From Bacteroides pyogenes_A (lineage in GTDB: Bacteria; Bacteroidota; Bacteroidia; Bacteroidales; Bacteroidaceae), in the NCBI RefSeq assembly GCF_048595595.1, contig NZ_CP184347.1: a DNA stretch of 64,000 bases; one strand, 5' to 3'. The notes under the pieces are model-generated. The model was not told the origin of the DNA. It saw nothing but the letters and a program-made list of their open reading frames with translations, and searched no databases. The position numbers and the translations under genes were made by a program. Below are positions 18,378 to 27,300 of this stretch, piece by piece (position 1 is the stretch's first letter; every line of letters starts with the position of its first letter).

Positions 18378-19464
18378 AGCCCGATTTCCTTATGGATACG
18401 TGTATATCGTTGTCTTCGAGCGTTTCATTCAGCAGAGGTAGATCGACATTCATCTCTTCAAATGAAAACACACCCGGAGCGACTGGAATCCGTCCCTTTA
18501 TTATCAGAAGGACAATCGTGGCGCAGAAGGCTCCCGTCAGCCGGAAGGAAGAATCCGAATGCAAAGAACATTTCACCGTCGCGGTTTGGTTCTTGACGGA
18601 AACATAGGCTATCACCGCCTTTTCATTCCTTGCATTTTTATCCAACCGGTTCTGCTGCTTATTCACCATTTTACAAATCAGCCTTCTGATCAGGGAGCTC
18701 TTTCTCAGCAACGGGACTATACCCATCGGAAGATGTTGCAGATGGAAAGCGCAATCAAAATTCCGCAACGCCCTCAAACGATCGGCTCGCCGTATCGTCT
18801 TCACCTCCGGGCTGGAAAAATAGATCAAGGGCAGATGAGTATGAAAGCTGTCAAAAGAAAAGGTCCTGTTCCACGGGTATTTACGCGGGTTCATCTTTTT
18901 GACATTCCCTGCAGAAATTACCCTTATATCCTCCTTAAACCCCTCAAACATATTCATAATCGAAGCCATTCCCGAAGCCACACCCGCTCCGAAATAGATA
19001 CGCGAGCAGGCATCCGAAGCAGGTTTCTTCAAATATTCCGCCGCATACTCCAGCATGAAGGTCGTCAATCCGGGACATAATCCCATTCCGGTGAAAATCG
19101 TTCCACGGAAATCGGTGGCATTTCTGTTTCTCAAATCCAGTAGGCATTCAGCATGCTTATAGTCATCATTGATATCTATACAAACGACATGATTCCTCAA
19201 ACAAACCCTATAGACTTCCATTCCTACGGAAGAAAAAGGACCAAGAGCCAATATGACGACATCGAATTGACAGATGACGGCATTCAATGCCTCCGTATCG
19301 TGTATATCCATCTTTATGAATCCGACTCTTTTATCTGGTATCTCATGAATGCCCCTCGAGGAAACAAACAGTTCGCAACCCTCATAATCACGCAATAAAT
19401 AATCGACAATGAATCGTCCGGCAACCCCTGTACCGCCAACGACTAAAACTTTCTTTCTACACAT
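18364..19464 (-). CDS. Saccharopine-dehydrogenase-like oxidoreductase (copy 1)
   Basis: The 366-residue protein starts MCRKKVLVVGGTGVAGRFIV, a Rossmann dinucleotide site, and has VVILALGPFSSVGMEVYRVCL and GTIFTGMGLCPGLTTFMLEY, matching the order of motifs in the neighbouring copy. I chose ATG 19464 because upstream residues do not fit the fold and the resulting 22-base overlap with the preceding gene matches the cluster pattern. The two copies are clearly related but diverged and may act as a heterodimer or in two steps. Confidence 0.8.
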   Translation of the reverse strand: MCRKKVLVVGGTGVAGRFIVDYLLRDYEGCELFVSSRGIHEIPDKRVGFIKMDIHDTEALNAVICQFDVVILALGPFSSVGMEVYRVCLRNHVVCIDINDDYKHAECLLDLRNRNATDFRGTIFTGMGLCPGLTTFMLEYAAEYLKKPASDACSRIYFGAGVASGMASIMNMFEGFKEDIRVISAGNVKKMNPRKYPWNRTFSFDSFHTHLPLIYFSSPEVKTIRRADRLRALRNFDCAFHLQHLPMGIVPLLRKSSLIRRLICKMVNKQQNRLDKNARNEKAVIAYVSVKNQTATVKCSLHSDSSFRLTGAFCATIVLLIIKGRIPVAPGVFSFEEMNVDLPLLNETLEDNDIHVSIRKSGYDEF

Positions 19465-20099
19465 AAATTTCTCTCTTTCTTCAGATTCATCCAGCAGATG
19501 GCATAATAGGAAGTGACCCCCAAGCTGAAAATCCCGGGCTGAAGGCATTCCGCACGCGGGTCAATCCAGACCATAACAGACGAAATAAGAGTCAACATAA
19601 CCGGATTCACCACAATGGACCAACGGGGTACCACGGCCTTAGCCGAAAAATTGCTAAATCCGACGACCAGCCAACTGACCGGAAGCAAAATAAACATAAA
19701 AGGATAGAAGGGCAGATTGGACGCAACCAATACTTGCCAATCCATACCGGCCACATCCATCGTTCCAGACATGCCTATCCGATAGATTATGGCATAACTA
19801 TAATGGAAAAAAGCCAACATCAACAAAGAATATACGATAGAAGCCGAACAGAGAAGTGCCACCCGCCTATTGACTCTGCACATTGTCTTGTACACGAAGT
19901 ACACGCCGGTGATCCAGAAAGGAAACAGGAAAACACATCCATACGACGACAAGTTCAAAACCATACTGTCCAACGATAATAATTTCGAAACGAAATAGGT
20001 CGTCTCTACGGTGGTCATTTGCACCCAATAGTCACAAACGATCACAAATACCCCGCCTATTACGCTTTGAATGAAAATCAGATCTTCATATTTTTTCAT
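19443..20099 (-). CDS. Multi-pass membrane protein of unknown function
   Basis: A protein of about 218 residues starts MKKYEDLIFIQSVIGG and has six to seven hydrophobic helices. I favour ATG 20099 over the frame start at 20150, since the extra N-terminal residues are not membrane-protein-like. No family was recognised with confidence. It lies 64 bases after the lipoprotein gene, the largest gap inside the operon. Confidence 0.65.
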   Translation of the reverse strand: MKKYEDLIFIQSVIGGVFVIVCDYWVQMTTVETTYFVSKLLSLDSMVLNLSSYGCVFLFPFWITGVYFVYKTMCRVNRRVALLCSASIVYSLLMLAFFHYSYAIIYRIGMSGTMDVAGMDWQVLVASNLPFYPFMFILLPVSWLVVGFSNFSAKAVVPRWSIVVNPVMLTLISSVMVWIDPRAECLQPGIFSLGVTSYYAICWMNLKKERNLCVERKF

Positions 20100-20163
20100 C
20101 TCGATGGTTTGAAAAAGAGAGGTGCCGACCGATAGGACAGAGGCCGGCACACTTCTCTGTCGT

Positions 20164-21351
20164 TTATTTCAAGTTACTGATCATATAAGGCGCTCCGACG
20201 GTCTTGATCTTCATATTCTCATAACTTCCGTTCTTCATATGATAGATATAGTATCCCGTGCCTAACGTCGAAGCCATACCCCAGACAATAGCATCTCCAG
20301 CCTTGCAGACAGAGGTAGCCCATCCCGTTGTACCGTCAAAATCCAATTTCTTCAACGTTTCGCCATAGAGATCGATTTCGAAGGCTTGCATAGATTTATC
20401 ATTGACATAGTCGGGCGGATTGCTCATCGCTCCCGGAATGTTCAGATAGGCGTACACTTTTCCGTTTCCTGCGTACACTTTGTTGTAAACGTAAGACGCC
20501 TTACTGCCCTTCACACCGGGAATATCCTTGTCTGAGACGGGAAAATAATACGACTTATCAAATTCCTGCTCATTCTTCTTAATACGCAGGAAACCTTCCT
20601 TCAGGTTCGGGACATAGCCGAACATGGCTACGCTATAAAAATAAATATCCCCTTTTTCATCGATAAACGGATCGCCGGCAGGAGTCATTGACGACACCAT
20701 GGTAGCCCTATCATCGCTAATCATCTTGATGGGCTTGTCTGTCTTTGTATCGATAAGCACAATGTGCGAACCCGCATTGGGGTTGAATTGGGACCTCAAT
20801 TGCGTTAGCGATACATACAGAATGCCGTCTCTGATGATGGAACTAGCGGGTTCGGGGTTGTTGTCTCCGCTCTCCTTGCCGATCGCGAACTCTGACAAAT
20901 CGATCTCGCCCGTCTTCTTCATTGTCGACGGATCTATAATCCATAGTTTGCCCAGACCGAGACAAGACACATACGCCTTGGTATCCGAGACGAAAGAGAT
21001 GAAGACCGCCTTCGCACCGGCGGGGAATATCAAGGTCTGTCCCTCCTGGACAAGATTGCCTCTGTTTACCGCATACTTATAGAAATGTTCCGTATCCGTC
21101 ACATATACCTTATCTTTATGGACATAGGTAAACGCACCTTTCGCAAGAATCTGCGCTTTATCCGTATTCACTTCACCGACATTCAAGTCTTTAAACAGAC
21201 TGATATAGGTGTTGTCTCCGACATTGACACTGTGAACAAACCCTGCATCTTCTTCACTTGGTGAAGGAGTAGGATCATCTTTCTCACATGAAATGCAGAA
21301 AGAAGAAAGCAACAGAATCGTTGCAAATAATGAATTCTTTTTCATTCTCAT
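20164..21351 (-). CDS. DUF4374-like beta-propeller lipoprotein (XusB-like)
   Basis: The protein of about 395 residues starts with a lipoprotein signal (MKKNSLFATILLLSSFCISC, lipid on the last Cys) followed by EKDDPTPSPSEED, an acidic linker common in surface-exposed Bacteroides lipoproteins. The rest is repeated beta strands with LWIIDPSTMKKTGEIDL and HIVLIDTKTDKPIKMI, as in YncE-like propellers. Such lipoproteins pair with TonB receptors in iron or siderophore capture, XusB being the known example. The adjacent upstream gene is a TonB receptor. The frame start at 21360 is TTG; ATG 21351 fits better. Confidence 0.75.
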   Translation of the reverse strand: MRMKKNSLFATILLLSSFCISCEKDDPTPSPSEEDAGFVHSVNVGDNTYISLFKDLNVGEVNTDKAQILAKGAFTYVHKDKVYVTDTEHFYKYAVNRGNLVQEGQTLIFPAGAKAVFISFVSDTKAYVSCLGLGKLWIIDPSTMKKTGEIDLSEFAIGKESGDNNPEPASSIIRDGILYVSLTQLRSQFNPNAGSHIVLIDTKTDKPIKMISDDRATMVSSMTPAGDPFIDEKGDIYFYSVAMFGYVPNLKEGFLRIKKNEQEFDKSYYFPVSDKDIPGVKGSKASYVYNKVYAGNGKVYAYLNIPGAMSNPPDYVNDKSMQAFEIDLYGETLKKLDFDGTTGWATSVCKAGDAIVWGMASTLGTGYYIYHMKNGSYENMKIKTVGAPYMISNLK

Positions 21352-21383
21352 ACTATTCAAAAATTAGGTTATTAATAATAAGA

Positions 21384-23813
21384 TTACAAACTCATTGCCC
21401 CGCCGGAAGTCTTGTCACGGAACAGATTGAACCTCAACTTCACCTTGAATGTCCGTCCCTGCAAAGGCTTCTTGAACTCCATATAGTTCTCTTTGTTGAA
21501 GAGATTTTCGATCTCGCATCCCAGCGAGACATTGTTATGCCAGAAAGACTGCTGCAATCCCACCGTAAAAAGATGGCTGCTCGGAATGATCCATTTCTTG
21601 CGCTGCTCCGGCAAAGAACTCATTTGCCAGCCCCAGTCGAACGCCCCGACATAGGAGGCATCTATGTATATTCTCGACAGTTCATGCTTGCCCAATATCC
21701 CTTCGGCATGATATTCCGCTCCATAATTGAAGTAGAAATCAGGGATATTCGGAACCTTCTTCCTATACGTGGGGTTTTCCAGCGTCCTATCGGCGGACGT
21801 CCATTTCAACCGGTCTCTTATATCCTGAAGCGTCATATTGAAATAAGCATAGATGTCGGGGGTGAGATCGACCTTTAGATCCACATCGAATCCCATGATG
21901 CTTGTCTTTCCCAAATTAGTGTAGATAGCCTGAAGATCTGCCGGGAAAAGCCGGATCATATCCGTTATATACATATAATACAGATTTGATTCCAGCTGTA
22001 CACGCGACAAGCCCATTATATGCTGCTTGTCTACGATAAGCCCGACATTCAGATTGTCTCCTCTCTCCGGGCGCAAACTGACCGAAGGTTTTATGCTTAT
22101 CCCGTTGCCGAACAGTTCACCCGCATCCGGAATCCGAACATTATGCGAAAATGAGACCTTGCCCCTTATCCCCTTAAAAAACTCGTAGCTGATGCCTTCG
22201 CTGAAACCATAATAAAACTTGCTGATGCTCGTCACCTTCGGCTCGATCTTGCCCCCCGAACCATCTTCCGTCAGCTTATCGCTTGTTCGGTAAATCCGGG
22301 AATTTAAACAATACAGACTCAGCATCAAGGAGTTCTGCAACCGATTGTGCATCCCCATATATACATGGGATAATCCCAACGTATTACCGATCATTTTACT
22401 GGGAAAAGCGCTCGGATCAAACCCCAAATAGCTCTTCATATAATCATCTTTCGGCCTGTAATTGGAATAGGCGAACTGATTATTCGCATTGAAAGTATGT
22501 TTTCCCCGCTCATATTTCAAGTTGATCTTATCTCTCAGTTCGAACTGCTTGTCCTGTGAGTTGTTGAACAGGTTTTCTTCCGTCTCTCCCATCGACGGCG
22601 TAATACTGCCATCCCATTGCTTTCTGGACCGGACCGTATCCACAAAATAAGTCTGTATAATCGGTACGACAAGGGCCGATTTCAATTCCAGCCCTTGCAA
22701 CAGGAAGTTTTTCTTTTCCATCACAAGAGTCGGCATCGTATTGGTCCCGTGCGTATAAGCATGCCGGGAGTCAAAATTCAAGGACTGGATGCCTTTCTTG
22801 TTGTTGTACAGGGCGCATTCGAACTCCAATTTGTCGAAATACAACTTAGTGAATGCGATACCGGCATGATAGAATGTCGATCTGTAATAATCATTGTTTC
22901 TCTTTACCTTCCGGTATTCGGACGGAGGAAGATTGGTCTCGAAGACAGGCCACGTCATCGTATAGTCATTATCAGACTTATTGTTGAAGAAAGCGAGGCT
23001 GACCTGTATTCCCGGCTTGGTAAATAATTTTTTCGTACTGACAAGCGTCTTCGAAGTTCCGAAGGAAGCAAATTCCTGCGTAAAACCGATAAGGTCGCAA
23101 TCGTCTTCCCTCGTCACGACATTGATGGCTCCTCCCAATCCGTCTCCTCCGTATTCGGCCGGCACGATACCCTTGTACACCTCGATATATTTGATCACAT
23201 CGATCGGTATGTCATTAATATCGAACGATCCGTCCGGACTATTGAGCGGGAAGCCGTCGATATAGACCGCGACCCGTTTTCCTTCCAAACCGTGTACCGA
23301 CATACGCGAGGCACTGCCCAGTCCTCCCGATTTCCGAACTTTAAGCCCGGAAGTACGGCTGAGTATTTCTTCGATCCCGCTCGAACGGCCTCTCAACTTC
23401 GCTCCGTCAACAACCGTCACGGCCATCGGACTTTTACGGATCTGGTTGATCTCTGCCTGCTGTACGGAGGCTTTCACCAGAACCTCGTTCAGCACTTTTG
23501 AACTCTCTTCCAGCAGAAAGTTCTTCATCGTACTCCCATCGACCGGAACGGATTGTTTTATCGTCTTATATCCGATGAATGAGACCTCCACAAGATATGT
23601 CCCGCTTTGGGACAGCTTGATTTTATAAAGTCCTTTTTCATCCGTATTGTCTCCTGTCTGGCTTTCCCGTATATATACGGAAGCACCAGCAACCGGCTCA
23701 TTCGTCTTCTTGTCGATGACGCGACCGGACAAAAAGGTTTGTGCCCAGGACAACATCGGGACACAACAGATTCCCATAATGGTCAAAATCAGCTTTCCTT
23801 TTCTATACAACAT
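21384..23813 (-). CDS. TonB-dependent outer-membrane receptor
   Basis: The 809-residue protein has a signal peptide (MLYRKGKLILTIMGICCVPM...WAQ) and a carboxypeptidase-regulatory-like N-terminal domain (SGRVIDKKTNEPVAGASVYI). A plug follows (RKSPMAVTVVDGAKLRG, VYKGIVPAEYGGDGLGGAINVV), then a long beta-barrel ending in F-x-V-K-L-R-F. It is of the siderophore/cobalamin receptor size rather than the 1000-residue SusC type. It overlaps the phosphopantetheinyl transferase gene by 25 bases and is followed by a DUF4374-like lipoprotein. It is likely the uptake receptor for the product of this cluster or its metal complex. Confidence 0.9.
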   Translation of the reverse strand: MLYRKGKLILTIMGICCVPMLSWAQTFLSGRVIDKKTNEPVAGASVYIRESQTGDNTDEKGLYKIKLSQSGTYLVEVSFIGYKTIKQSVPVDGSTMKNFLLEESSKVLNEVLVKASVQQAEINQIRKSPMAVTVVDGAKLRGRSSGIEEILSRTSGLKVRKSGGLGSASRMSVHGLEGKRVAVYIDGFPLNSPDGSFDINDIPIDVIKYIEVYKGIVPAEYGGDGLGGAINVVTREDDCDLIGFTQEFASFGTSKTLVSTKKLFTKPGIQVSLAFFNNKSDNDYTMTWPVFETNLPPSEYRKVKRNNDYYRSTFYHAGIAFTKLYFDKLEFECALYNNKKGIQSLNFDSRHAYTHGTNTMPTLVMEKKNFLLQGLELKSALVVPIIQTYFVDTVRSRKQWDGSITPSMGETEENLFNNSQDKQFELRDKINLKYERGKHTFNANNQFAYSNYRPKDDYMKSYLGFDPSAFPSKMIGNTLGLSHVYMGMHNRLQNSLMLSLYCLNSRIYRTSDKLTEDGSGGKIEPKVTSISKFYYGFSEGISYEFFKGIRGKVSFSHNVRIPDAGELFGNGISIKPSVSLRPERGDNLNVGLIVDKQHIMGLSRVQLESNLYYMYITDMIRLFPADLQAIYTNLGKTSIMGFDVDLKVDLTPDIYAYFNMTLQDIRDRLKWTSADRTLENPTYRKKVPNIPDFYFNYGAEYHAEGILGKHELSRIYIDASYVGAFDWGWQMSSLPEQRKKWIIPSSHLFTVGLQQSFWHNNVSLGCEIENLFNKENYMEFKKPLQGRTFKVKLRFNLFRDKTSGGAMSL

Positions 23814-24397
23814 ACGTTTATTACAAATTTACCTTTGTTAAACATATACATCTTAATCATATCAGACCTCTCCGACACCTGGATCGTGTCGATATCCATC
23901 CAATCATACGCAGCATGAGCTACCACATGATAAGCCTTCCATACAGCCTCCTTACGCGAAAATATATCAACGGGAGAAAATGTTTTTCGTTTGATATGCC
24001 GTATCTCTTCCGGCGTACAGAATAAGGCATATTCCTTTTCGGTCAATGCGATTGTCCGATCCTCGATATCGATTCCAATCCCCTTATATTTCTTCTTCCT
24101 CCCGACAGCAGCCACCGCGACCGTATCCTTATGGGAAATAGAGCCGACCATGTCCCCTGCCCATATAGGTTCTCCCTTTTCCCCCTTCAATACAGGAAAA
24201 GCTTTCTCTTTCAAAGCCGACAAAGCAGAATGTGCGGCACAACGTCCCAAAATGAACGTTTTCAGGCGTACTTCCGACCAGGAATCTCTGACAAGAGCTC
24301 TTTCCTCTTGAAAAAGGATTCCACCTGTGGCAAAAGGCGTGCCTTCGACCATTTCCACGGCCATGTCTGGGAGTCGGAATAAAGAGCTATAATACAT
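23789..24397 (-). CDS. 4'-phosphopantetheinyl transferase (Sfp/EntD type)
   Basis: The 202-residue enzyme activates carrier domains by adding the phosphopantetheine arm from CoA. Motifs: GEPIWAGDMVGSISHKD near 85, GIGIDIEDR near 115 (the two Mg-binding acids) and FSRKEAVWKAY near 150 (the FSAKE(S/A) motif). The start at ATG 24397 overlaps the end of the NRPS gene by 11 bases. A dedicated enzyme right beside the assembly line strongly supports a functional cluster. Confidence 0.9.
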   Translation of the reverse strand: MYYSSLFRLPDMAVEMVEGTPFATGGILFQEERALVRDSWSEVRLKTFILGRCAAHSALSALKEKAFPVLKGEKGEPIWAGDMVGSISHKDTVAVAAVGRKKKYKGIGIDIEDRTIALTEKEYALFCTPEEIRHIKRKTFSPVDIFSRKEAVWKAYHVVAHAAYDWMDIDTIQVSERSDMIKMYMFNKGKFVINVCCIEKES

Positions 24398-27300
24398 GTG
24401 ACTCAATATATTTCATGACCAATGCTGCCAGTTCCACGTGATATCTGGTAATGAGCACATGCCCTCCCGGCAATTCTTGGAAAGAGACCTTTTGGAAATA
24501 CTCCTTCCATAAGGGTTGATTATCCCGAATCGTCGGTTCATCCTCCCTTCCCACAATGGAACACAAAGGCGTCTTCAATTTGAAATCAAGAAATTCGTAA
24601 TGGACCATCGCGACCGTATTCATTCTCAACTCATGCAGATACTCATGTTTTTCTTCTTCTGACAAGGTGGCGATCAACTCCTCATTCAGCAGGTCTTTTG
24701 CACGCGAATAATCCAGAAGAGCCGTATCGTCATTCGAGAAGAATTGCATCAAATCGTCACGCAGGGTAGGAGGAGTTCCTCCTATCATGATAATGCTGCG
24801 TACCGGAATATTCTCCTGCTCGAACCGCTTGCAAAGATCATAGGCGATATAACAGCTATACGAATATCCCATGATAAACAACGGTATTTCCCGATCGGTT
24901 CCCTTCAGCTCCTCGGCTAACAAGGCCCCAACTTCTTCCACAGAAGACTTTATCTCGCGTCCGTCCCCGTGCCCCGGATATTGTACCGTGTACAGATCGA
25001 TTCCGCCGGTAAAATCTCCGGCAAACGTAGTGTACATACCGGGAGTGCCCGCAGCGTAAGGCAAGCAAACGAGCTTGGCACGCGGAGAAGCATTTTTTCT
25101 CATGCAAATGATGTTCTCTGCTTTGACAGGCTCAACTTTCTGTTCAAGCAGTTCGGCAATCGTAGGTTTATCAAACAGATCCTTCAGCTTTATGTCGGTC
25201 ATGCCGGCCTCCTTCAACTCCTTGATCAATCGTACGGACCGGATGGAGTCACCTCCTATCTCCCAGAAATTATCGGACACGCCTACTTCCGGCAATCCCA
25301 ATACTTTTTCCCATATTTGGGCAATCCGTCTTTCTTTTTCATTTCTCGGACTTACGATATCCCTCTTGACCAGATTCTGCTTTTGATTGGCAATATCCGG
25401 CAGTTGCTTTTTATCAGTCTTGCCATTGGCGGAAATAGGGATCTGTTCTATTTTCGCCATGGCTGAAGGCAGCATATAATGGGGTATCTTCATTTGCAGG
25501 ACGGACATTATATCCTGATAGTCCAAGTCACGGTTGTTCGCTGTCACATAGAAGGCAACGACCACAGGCTGCTTGTTCGCATCATATTGAATCTCGGCGC
25601 AGGCTTCTGTGACACCGGGAACCTTCAGCAAAGCATTCTCTATTTCGCCCAATTCGATTCTGTATCCTCTGACATTCACCTGAAAATCCTTGCGTCCCAC
25701 GAAAACGATATCACCGGTCAACGTCATTTTCACGATATCTCCGGTATTATAAACAATGCCCTCATGCGTGATCGGATTGGTTATGAATACGGATTTCGTT
25801 TTCTCTTCCTTATTCAAATAGCCGCATGCCACACCGGCGCCTCCGATATAAAGAATACCGGGCACTTCGGGCAGCGCATATTCCAGATTGTCATTTAAGA
25901 TATAGACCTGCGTATTATAAATGGGTTTCCCGATCGGAACGACATTCAAATGGCATTTGCCGTCATCCCCGATCGGAATGGGATAGAAAGTGGAAGCTAC
26001 CGTTGTTTCCGTAGGTCCATATTCATTGATAAATGTGTGCAGCGGATAGCTTTCCAGCCATCTGTTTATATCGGAGACATTGATGATCTCCGCGCCTAAC
26101 ATGACAGTCATCCTGGGCGATAGGTCCACCGGTTTATCCAAAAAACCTAACGTATTCACCAACATGGAGAAGTGGGAAGGAGTCACATTCAGGAAATTAA
26201 TCCTCTTCTCATCGATGAAATGCAGGAGAGTCTCTATATCCTTCGTCTCATGGTCCGAAAGAATATGCAAGGAAGCTCCCGTAACGAAAGGCAACCAGCT
26301 GGAAGTTACAGTCATATCAAAGGAATAGGACGTTATCAAGGCAAAACGGTTTTCACAATTCACATGAAACGCCTCTTTTTCATAATGCAGGAAATTGGAG
26401 ACATTTCTATGCCTAAGCATCGTTCCCTTGGGTTGCCCTGTCGATCCGGAAGTATAGATCATATAAATCAAATCATCCGCAGTATTGCAAAGCTCGATAT
26501 CTTCTGCAGGCTGCCGCCCGATCTCTTCCGCAGTATGCCGCTGATAGGTATCCGGCAGAGAGACAGTATCTTCCTCAAGCAACACGCAATGCTTAATATT
26601 CGGGGCGCAGGAGCGGTTGATATTCTCGGCATGCACTCCTTGGGTTATTAAAACTTCCGCTCCGCAATCATGTATCATGTACTGTATCCGGTCCGAAGGA
26701 TAAGACGGGTCGATAGGCACATATGCGCCTCCTGCAAGAAGGATCCCAAGCTGTACGATCGGCAGGTCGAGGGTTCTGTTCAGCAACAGGACGACCTTGG
26801 AGCTCCTCACGACGCCCAGCGTACGCAAGAAATGCGCCATCTGATTGGCTCTCTTCCAATATTCCGCATAGGTCAAGGAGACATCTCGATAAGAAATCGC
26901 CTCCCTGTCCGGATAGGATTTCACGATGCTGCCGATCTGGTTATATATCGTTTCAACAGGGTACGTATGTTCCGTCTTATTGACCTGCTCCAGCAATCTC
27001 ATATAAGAAAACGGAAGTATGTTCGAACAGGAACGTTCTTCGATCTTTTTAGCATCCGCATCATCGACCAGCTGACGAAGCATGGACGTGAACTGTTCGG
27101 AAAGCTGCCGGATAAACTGTATGTCAAACAGCTCTCGGACATAATTCCAGTCGAAGCACCATTTATCCTCCCATGTGTACATGACAAGATCGATATAAGT
27201 GCCGGGGGCACCGGTCTGTACCTTAGGTGCACCGATTGTCAAGTATTTGGAGGCACGGCTGACACCTTTCGGAAGCATGTTGATGGAATTGCTGAAAATA

